From Heliocidaris tuberculata (taxonomy: Eukaryota; Echinodermata; Echinoidea; Camarodonta; Echinometridae): a DNA stretch of 64,000 nt. The stretch's first letter is position 1. Each line of letters starts with the position of its first letter. A model generated the notes under the pieces. The model made no database searches. It had not been told where the DNA came from and saw only the letters and a program-made list of their open reading frames with translations. The position numbers and the translations under genes are program-made. The stretch is taken from positions 19,984,077-20,048,076 of the forward strand of contig CM046837.1 of NCBI GenBank assembly GCA_025618425.1. The letters are read 5' to 3'. Positions 56,777-64,000 of the stretch are shown in pieces.

Positions 56777-57248
56777 TCGCATACAGTCTCATACAGTCGT
56801 GCAACGGTAGTACAACGTTGTAAGATGTGCTGCGATCGGTCGTGCAACAGTCTCATGGTCTTAGCACAATCGCACCCATTCGCAAGACTGGTCGCTATAG
56901 GTCGCTAGCGCACGTGCGAGTGTTGCACGACCTCCAGCCCACCCACTGCGACTATTGAGTCGTGCGAACTCTCGCATCTAATCGTGCAACGTTGTGCAAC
57001 ACTCATACGAGAATTGCACGACTGGTCGTACGACCTAATGCGAGTGAATCGATCCCATCTGGTCGTGTCTGGATTTTGAGCATGTTCAAAGTTCAGATGC
57101 GACCAGTCACGACCGCCTCAGGTTCGTGCGACCGCCTGCAACGACTGCGAGTGGTCGCAAGACACCAAGCGATCGGTCGTGCAACACCCCGAAAAATCTG
57201 TTGCAGGCGGTCGCAAACTGGTCGCAGACCAATTGTGAAAGGGGCTTA

Positions 57249-58439
57249 CGGCTTCATTATTGCTATTCTGTTGTATTGAATTATGTGAAATCGTTTTGCT
57301 GTACCTGTCACAGGCCCAGAGCAATTTTAAAGCTAAAGACATAAAACTCTATGAGAAAGTATTCGATCACTCAAATAATGACTAATGTGGAGAAAATGGA
57401 TTGAAATTTCAAAGTATGCAATAGAAAGAAATATTTATTAAGCATCAATACAGACTCTGTTTTGAATATGCAGTAGGAAATAGCATAGCATATAAATTAA
57501 CAGCAAAAGATATGAGGTATTTGAATTATAGAATTACAAAAGCCGGCATCTAAAATAGTTTTACCTCATAAAGCTGTAAGCTTACTGAGTATCACAAATA
57601 AGCATGTTCTGAATTCTTATCTGTAGTGGGAATAGTCCATTGAACTGGTTATGGATATAGAAGCACTAGCTGCTCGCGTTCTCCAGTAGCGGATGACTCA
57701 TGCGAGTGACGTCAACTTCCAACGGAGTTTTCATGTGGAGCCTTTGGTCTCTGGTCTGACCCGTCTGTTGTACTGTCCTTCACGCGACCTTGACCTCGGG
57801 CGATGTTGCCTGACAGACTCGAAGTGACCACGGGTCCCTCACCTGACCTCTAGTCTACGTTAAACCCTGAAGTCGAAACCCTAAAATAAATATTGAACAT
57901 GCAGTCACTAACTATAACCGTCTAATTCATAATGAGCTAATTCTTCATCAATATTTCGTAGATTTGGTCTCATAGTGATAAACCATCAAATAATTTTCCA
58001 CCTTTACTTTATGGCAGTAATTTAATAATCTTAATGTGTTTATAATTACTACATACTGACATTCCTGTAGGGAATCCATGAATTCATTTATCTTATTCCT
58101 ACAAGAATGCTTTGAACGAAATCTATAATTAAGGTATTAAACAAACATCTCATTTTGATATCAAACTTCACTATTACATGGAGATTTTACAAAACAAACA
58201 TCATATTAATATATATTTTTTCTTATCAAAATGTGTGCCTAAAATACATGTATCATTTCATTTCATTTATTTCACTCTCTTAAAAAACATCAAAATATAT
58301 ACAATACATATTTCATAACTGATTGCAGATAAGTGGGGGAATCATAAAAAGTCATGTAGGCTTGTCAGAGATGATTCCATGAAAACATTCATAGTTGAAA
58401 TTGAAACATTTTTGAACAAGAAAACATAGAACGAATATC
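57249..58439. other. Intergenic stretch
   Basis: No gene identified. 57655-57890 is GC-richer than its surroundings with a TGACGTCA word at about 57709 (GAGTGACGTCAACTTCC) and GACCTTGACCTCGGGCG. It could be a promoter-like island, but no start codon with a splice donor is evident. Confidence 0.45.
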
Positions 58440-58990
58440 TTAAACTACGGATAGGATATGGATTGAAGAAAGAAAGGGGGAGGAGGGAAAATGAGATTTC
58501 AGGAGTAATTTACATAAGCAAAATATTATCAGCAGATGCAGAAAATGGCGTACAGACTTACCACGACTGTCGGTGTGAAATGCCATAAAAAGCAAAACCA
58601 TCGACGTTCTCTTAAAAATCGATATGACAGGGAAAGTGATACATAACATTTCTCTTCTAACTGCAAAAAATATGGTGAAATAAAAGAACTTGGCCAAGTA
58701 AATTAGATTAAAGGAAAAGAGAGCTCCAAACACGTCCGCTCCTTTCAACAGAAACAACGTAAAAAGTCCCTTATCTCACTAATAGCCTTATACACTGTGC
58801 TACGAACGGGCGTAGCTTTTTGCATGACAAAAACAATGGCATGCTGGAAGAATTTGTAATTCCCGGTAACACTAATTAGCGCCATCTCACGACTTGTAAT
58901 CGTCATTAAATCAAACCGTGATAGTACCTCCTGCCAGAAAATGATTTTCATGGAAAGAGGAAGAGTTATTTTGTGCATGGCCAAAACACA
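58440..58990 (-). other. Possible exon of a multi-pass membrane protein
   Basis: Two overlapping minus-strand frames. The first (58984-58745) contains SMKIIFWQEVLSRFDLMTIT and FFQHAIVFVMQKATPVRSTV. The second (58757-58563) contains FGALFSFNLIYLAKFFYFTI and CITFPVISIFKRTSMVLLFM, then reaches HTDSRG with a GTAAGT donor at 58561. The hydrophobic spacing suggests transmembrane helices, but the frame change at about 58750 means it is decayed if real. The family is not recognised; a chemoreceptor-like origin would be speculation. Confidence 0.3.
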
Positions 58991-59212
58991 TTAGGAAAAT
59001 TGATATGAAAGAATATCATATCAGATATTTCGGAATCCGTCTTGTTCACACACAATACTGTTTTTTCCGTGTCATAAAAAGACACCAGTCCCCCCCCCCA
59101 AAAAAAAAAAAAATGAATAAATAAATAAAAAAGACCGAACAGAAAGAAAGAATTAAATAAAGAACCCCCCCCCCCCAAAAAAAAAAAAAAAAAAAAAAAA
59201 AAAGACCATTAA
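58991..59212. repeat. C and A homopolymer tracts
   Basis: Two C-then-A blocks (59090-59113 and 59165-59203) resemble the C/A tracts upstream of the first cysteine-protein copy at 1201-1244. No coding content. Confidence 0.6.
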
Positions 59213-59504
59213 ATGGAACATTCGGCAGATTATGCTTGGACAAGTGATGCTTATTTTTACTTGATGATAGTAAAAGATTTTGGAGGGGGAGTAAAAAAAA
59301 GGTATTATGGTTATTGGTATTGGTTATACTTCTGCCATCAACTTAGATACGGACAAGGCTATGCTTGGTTTAATTATCTCAGCTATGGCACATATACTAT
59401 GACGTGGGTGATGAGTTATACTCACTATATATGACACTACAGAAACTGTTCGGTTTCGACATTGCGATACAGATATCAAGACTACTTCATGTGCCACAGA
59501 CCAG
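59213..59504 (+). pseudogene. Decayed paralogue of the small cysteine protein
   Basis: The frame contains FCHQLRYGQGYAWFNYLSYG, aligning with CCQLGYGQGYDWVN of the copy at 1570. After a TGA at 59432 it continues with RNCSVSTL and ends MCHRP at CCAG|GTGAGA, matching the other copy's CSFDTY and SCHRP and its donor. One Cys has become Tyr (the TGT of RSCPGG reads TAT here). An upstream aromatic run YYGYWYWLYF matches, frame for frame, a D/Y/W-rich reading of 1600-1630. No signal peptide is seen. It is probably a pseudogene. Confidence 0.6.
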
Positions 59505-60643
59505 GTGAGATGTTTAAAAGAAAACAAAAATAAATATGGGAAAAATATTTTTTCACAGGTATTTTTCCTATAAAACTCTATTGACTAAAAATATACCTCC
59601 GAAATCCCCAACCACGACCTTATAGCTGATGCTATAATGTAGGAATACAGAACATTCAAAATTATTTTTTCCATTATTAATATAGACTCACTATAACTGT
59701 ATGTATGCTAACTTTTATAGATCGCATAGGTTTAAATAAAGTTGAAAATTGAATTTAATTTGATTCATTTGAATTTAAGGAAGGCTCTATTTTTTCAATA
59801 GTTTATTGTCGCTTCCCACAATCTTAAAATGTAAAGTAAATGAAGTTGGGAGAAGCACTAGTTGGTGAAAATTTTGCCAATGTCTAAGCTGTCTTCGACC
59901 AATTAAGCTAAAGACGCTTGACCAATCGAAGGCAGTTATCTTTACCTATTTATTACCAACATAACTTGTTAAAAGAATTTGTACAAACTACTTGTACAGG
60001 CAACGAGCAGTTTCTTTTTAGTCAAATATTGAAAACAGTTTTCATGGTTTTGGAGAGGCTTCTTTTCAACCGTTGGCAATTTCCTCCAAGCATTGGGGAA
60101 GTGTACTCTTGCCAAATGTTTATTACATGTACTGAGCCAATGATTTGGTAAAATTTTCCACAAAGCTAACAAACAAAAATATGAATATTCATGAGTTGTT
60201 AGTGGCATATGGTTTGAGATGGTCCTATTTTAACCACCACCGTACGCATCACAAGAGGTATAAGACGGAAAATGGGCGATTTAGTTCACCCAACAATATT
60301 TTATTACCCAATCAGTTTAGTATTTTTTTGACGAAAATTAGGCAATATTGATTGACCAACAAAATTATAACCAATAATTTGGTACATGTAGGTGGAAAGG
60401 TAGCAAATTTAGAGTTGCTTAGCAGCTGTTGGGTAATGTTATCTTTTATAGTTTATATCGCCTGTCTTATTATTTTTCAGTACCAACCATTTATCATTTT
60501 AGTTACCTAAAAGCAGTTTTAAACTATTAACCAAAATTACAAAGTGGACAGTATGCTACCCAGTATTGGTTAAAAGTTGGTTGCGTTTTGCCTAATTATT
60601 TTAAGAGTGCAATAGCTACACTATATGTTTTTTAAAATATATA
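59505..60643. other. Noncoding stretch with recurring TTGGT/ACCAA words
   Basis: 59850-60610 contains many ACCAA, TTGGTAAA and AATTTTCC words in both orientations, and a small hairpin at 59888-59927 (CTTCGACCAATT facing GACCAATCGAAG). This may be another repeat-rich non-autonomous element, but I could not define its ends. No gene. Confidence 0.4.
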
Positions 60644-61259
60644 TGTGACCCGACGCCTCGAAACCTACAATAAGTCGCCAAAATTATTTTTTTGTTTTAT
60701 ACATTTTCTGAAAGTAGAGATACTCAGCTTTCCAATGGTAAATCACTTGCCTAGTTTACTTAATGACAACACCTTTAAATATCACATTCAGAATCAGTAT
60801 GTAACCAGCAATCAATAACTCCTATTCATAGAAAATGGCCATTGAAGTTCGTTACAAAAGAGTGCTATACCTAGCAACCGGTATGAAGGGATTATCAGAT
60901 CGGGATGAATTTTGGCACGCTGCTCGAAGAGGACCTATTCATTACTCACTCCAAAAATTTGATTAATACCTTTAGAGGTAAAGAAGTAATTTGGCATTGG
61001 ATGAAAGTATTACAAAAGCTCTCCAAACATTCATTATCTTTGAACTTAGTGAAAAAAGGAGTCATTTTAAAATGCCCCCAAAACATATTTCTAAGTCGAA
61101 TTACGACTCACAAACTTGAGACATGATAGAATGATAATGAAACTACCCATTTCTATCAAAAACAGAAAATCCACTGATCCAAGCAAATTTACTATTTTGG
61201 GCTGTTTGCTTCGTTGTGGTCCGTGCGACTTATTGTAGGTTTTGAGGCGGCGGGTCACA
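60644..61259. mobile_element. 616-bp TA-flanked TIR element
   Basis: The left end TGTGACCCGACGCCTCGAAA and its continuation CCTACAATAAGTCG pair with the right end CGACTTATTGTAGG and TTTTGAGGCGGCGGGTCACA. TA flanks both. The TIRs are about 34 bp with two or three mismatches. A 43-codon ORF starting at 60835 (MAIEVRYKRVLYLATGMKGL) lies near the centre, has no recognised domain, and may be chance. Confidence 0.85.
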
Positions 61260-61551
61260 TATTTAATGAAATAAAAAAATATTTTCATGCAATGTGTAAA
61301 GTGAATTATTAAACCTTTTTTATAAGGCAACTGCATGTGCGCGGACACAGAGAAACAGAACCAATTTCATCGAAAAAGGTTTTTGAAAATATATCGCAAA
61401 TGCAATACAGTTATGCCTTCCCACCAAACAGTAAGGGTTCATGAGTTGTCTTGTAAATAATTTTTACCATGGGTAAAAATTCTACAGAGGAAAGTTATTA
61501 CACAAGTTAGGTTAGAAAATTCCGGTCACGGCTCAGCTGGGTGAATAGTAG
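61260..61551. other. Noncoding spacer
   Basis: No feature recognised. Confidence 0.5.
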
Positions 61552-62250
61552 CAGAGGCGGTGCTCCCGGGGGAGGGGGTAGGGGGCACAGTGCCCCTCAC
61601 TTTTTCAAGTACCCCAAAAGTGCCCCTTTTTATTTCTGAAAAATGCCTCCTTTCTCTTGGATAAGTGCCCTTTATTCAACTAAAAGTGCCCCTTTACCTT
61701 TCTGATAAGTACCCTTTCCCTTCTGATAAGTGCCCCCTTTTTCCCCGATAAATGACCCTTTTTTCATTCCGATAAATTCCCCTTTTCAAGTCTGATAATT
61801 GTCTCTTCATCTCTCTAATAAGTGCCCTTTTCTGCTTCTGATAAGTGCAATTTTACTTCTGATAGGTGCCCTTTTTCTTTCAATAAGTGCCCTTTCTCCT
61901 TCTGATAAATGCCCCTAATTTCTTTCTAATTTGTGCCATTTTCTTCTTTGATAAGTGCATTTTTACTTCTGTTAGGTGCCCTTTGCCCTTCAAATAAATG
62001 CCCACTTTCCCATTCTGATCAGTGCCCCTTTTCAAATCTGATAAGTGCCCCCTCTTTACTTCTAATAAATATCCCCTTTCTTATCTAATATGTGCCCTTT
62101 TCCTCTTCTCATAAGTGCCCCTATTCACCTCAGATAAGTGCACCTTTCCACCTCTGATAAGCCCCCTTACCTCTTCTGATAAATTACCCTTTTACCTATA
62201 TTTCCTACTGTTTCTTACAAAAAAAAAAAGCCAAAACTATAGCTTCAAGG
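61552..62250. repeat. Minisatellite, about 25 units of TCTGATAAGTGCCCCTTTT
   Basis: A hAT-like left terminus (CAGAGGCGGTGCTCCCGG) and G run are followed from 61605 by roughly 25 degenerate units of 21-25 bp. Clean examples lie at 61719, 61843, 62036 and 62156. The array ends at about 62205. A matching right terminus was not located, so the array may be an internally expanded hAT-like element. Confidence 0.85.
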
Positions 62251-62570
62251 AATCGGTGCGGCTTTAGTAACAAGTACCATTATTGCTACAAATCAGTGTA
62301 AGGCAGTGGAGCTGAAGGCAAGAGAGGCATAATGCCTACCCCCCCCCCCCCCCATGAATGATTTCTCATTCCGCTCGCTCGAATATGCCCATAATTTATA
62401 CCACGGAAGGGTAATATTTTCTGAAAAATTTCCCCAAACACGCTCCCTATGCTCGATAGCTCTTATAATACACAGTGAAATCAAGCATAGGCCTATATCC
62501 TAAAGTATGTCGACATGGTTGATATCGATGTAATCCTAAAGAAAGAAAGAAAGAAAAAAAAAACAGAGTT
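62251..62570. other. hAT-like left end and spacer
   Basis: CAGTGGAGCTGAAGGCAAG at 62304 followed by a C run (62340-62354) and ATTCCGCTCGCTCG resembles the left part of a G/C-run element. No right terminus. An A/G tract at 62540-62562 precedes the segmental duplication. Confidence 0.45.
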
Positions 62571-64000
62571 AATGTCAGTTCAAAAGAATTCAAGATCCTT
62601 CAGATGACAAAGTATTGTTTTTCGATGGCACAGCTGCTAATTTCCGTAATGTACTACATATTTTGGATTCATCCGGAAATTGTAGTGGGCTGAATATTAA
62701 TATGCAAAAACAAATGCAATCTAGGTTGGTGCCTAAAAATGTAATAAAGATATATAATAGATGGAAGACAAGTGAATTTTGTGCATAATATTTGTTTTCG
62801 TTACCTTGGTACACACTTTCATATTGTTATTGACAAAATACCTGATTATAATTAAGACAGTTTTATGACAAAAAGACACCAGATGATTTCTTGGATTAAA
62901 CGGAACATTAATGTTCTTGGTAGAGTTAAAGTTGCTAAATCGTTACCGTTAAACTGTCGTTACCACAGTTTAATCATCTGTTTATTTCAATTCCAGCTCC
63001 TTCAGCTAAGTTAATGAACAACATAGACGTTAAGTTCTTTTATTTTATGAGGAAGAATAAGCCAAATAAAATTAATACTGATGAAACAGGTTGTTGGCAC
63101 ATATGAAGAAGGGGGCCTCAAAATGGCAGATGTCGAGTTTATTAGTATTTCACTAAAGCTTACATGGATTTGAAGAATGGTTTTAAGAATTCGCAATGAT
63201 GTTAATCATTTAATGCAGTTATTTTTAACAAAACCATTCGTAGTAGCATTGTTGAGTCGAGCAGAGAGAATTGATTGGTTAACCTATCCGTTGTGGAGAA
63301 ATAGCTCTATCCATATTGGGCAAAAATCTGTATTTTGTTAGACTAGGTATGAAAAATTCAAAAAAAGTAATAATTTGGAAAATATGAATTTTGGTTTTGA
63401 AGAGAAGAGAAATGATGCTTTAAATTACATGGTAACTTCGATTAAGCAACAGCTCTTTGTACAAAAGCTCAATGACAACATTCCAATTCTTAGTACCATG
63501 AAAAAAAATATTATTCAATATTATGAAGATGAAAGATATATTCATTCATTCTATATCGGGTATTTATAACAATATTTTTTTTCACGAAAATGAGAGACAT
63601 GTAAAAGCATCGTGTTTCATTTGAGTTTAATATACATATCAGGCTCATTGAGCTGTAAAATGTTGTTTTATTTGATTCAATGAAATAGTCTATGGAGGGA
63701 AAAAAGTTTGAAAATAAAAAGACAGTGTGATTATGAGGCTGTGTAATTTTTTTTTCATAACATCTTTCAAAAAATATATACTTCCAAAATCAATATGAAA
63801 TTGAATTCTAAGCCACTTTTTTTACCAATTGACAACGAACTCCATCGGCAATTGTTCAATCATGCCTCTCAAAGCAGTCAATACTGATATTAATTCTGTA
63901 AACATATGCATATTTTTCTGCTTCCACCTGTCTGTTCTTCTCCATCTCTTGATCTTCCTGTTATTTGCAGTTTTTTAATCTCCTCCTTAACTTCTCTCAA
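62571..64000. repeat. Segmental duplication, copy 2 (empty-site allele)
   Basis: Direct copy of 54125-55973 without the hAT-like insertion; it continues past the window edge. It contains the same decayed Tx1/L1-like LINE C-terminal sequence with shared stops. Small differences include a 17-bp change near 63545 and scattered substitutions. The left boundary follows an A-rich tract. Confidence 0.95.

Larger units (their letters stand above)
56240..57246. mobile_element. TA-flanked TIR element rich in GCGAGTGGTCG words
   Basis: The left end AGCCCCTTTCACAATTGGTC and right end GACCAATTGTGAAAGGGGCT are perfect inverts, flanked by TA (56238-56239, 57247-57248). Inside, GTCGCAACC/GGTCGTGCAAC and TGCGAGTG words repeat dozens of times in both orientations. 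A central island (56607-56776) holds a TATA box, an initiator and a short ORF. No transposase. The TA could be part of the TIR because it is self-complementary. Confidence 0.85.

Noticed and set aside
56230..57344. Several 70-105-codon frames on both strands
   Set aside because: Generated by low-stop GC-rich repeat words in the TIR element; only the promoter-linked 32-codon ORF was kept.

Overview
The window reads as intergenic or intronic DNA from an AT-rich marine invertebrate, most likely a deuterostome such as a sea urchin or other echinoderm. That call is inference from its repeat classes: several non-LTR retrotransposon lineages including a Tx1/L1-like one, a DIRS-type tyrosine-recombinase retroelement, tRNA-headed SINEs, and many small G/C-run elements with hAT-like ends. 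There is no operon-like structure, no CRISPR array and no rRNA. I see no complete multi-exon host gene. Most long open frames are microsatellite translations or decayed transposon proteins.

Layout. 1-4.3 kb: a tandem duplication flanking a small secreted cysteine-protein exon that has a decayed relative at 59.2-59.5 kb. 5.6-6.7 kb: a TIR element with a dense TTTAAACAA motif and a palindrome carrying a spliced-looking first exon. 7-16.6 kb: LINE 3' ends, hAT-like ends, a TA-flanked element (12.06-13.21 kb), CGAGT-rich arms, a 2-kb repeat with a recurring GTCACGTGTGTGAC motif, and a SINE. 18.5-27.8 kb: a SINE, two minus-strand LINE ORFs and an SGNH-hydrolase-like ORF between TA microsatellites. 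28.4-38.6 kb: a Ty3/gypsy remnant, microsatellites, a SINE, a candidate minus-strand first exon with promoter motifs, and ancient long-period duplications. 39.0-45.0 kb: a CR1/L2-like LINE broken by a 1.4-kb element that holds a signal-peptide first exon, and by LTR-retroelement sequence.

46-57 kb is a nested transposon graveyard. An 8-bp-TSD element carrying a RecQ-like helicase first exon sits in the last codons of a DIRS tyrosine recombinase. The DIRS piece abuts a Tx1-like LINE that is itself split by a 1.65-kb hairpin element and by another LINE. Part of this LINE is segmentally duplicated at 62.6-64.0 kb, where an empty site proves one hAT-like insertion. 56.2-57.2 kb is a TIR element with a TATA+Inr promoter and a short NLS-like ORF. 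57-62.5 kb holds a possible membrane-protein exon, the second cysteine-protein copy, a TA-flanked TIR element and a 25-copy minisatellite.

The most unusual theme is that at least four unrelated TIR-type elements (5.6, 39.2, 47.1 and 56.2 kb) each carry what looks like the 5' end of a gene: start codon plus promoter motifs, splice donor or signal peptide. This suggests repeated capture or retention of gene starts by non-autonomous DNA transposons.
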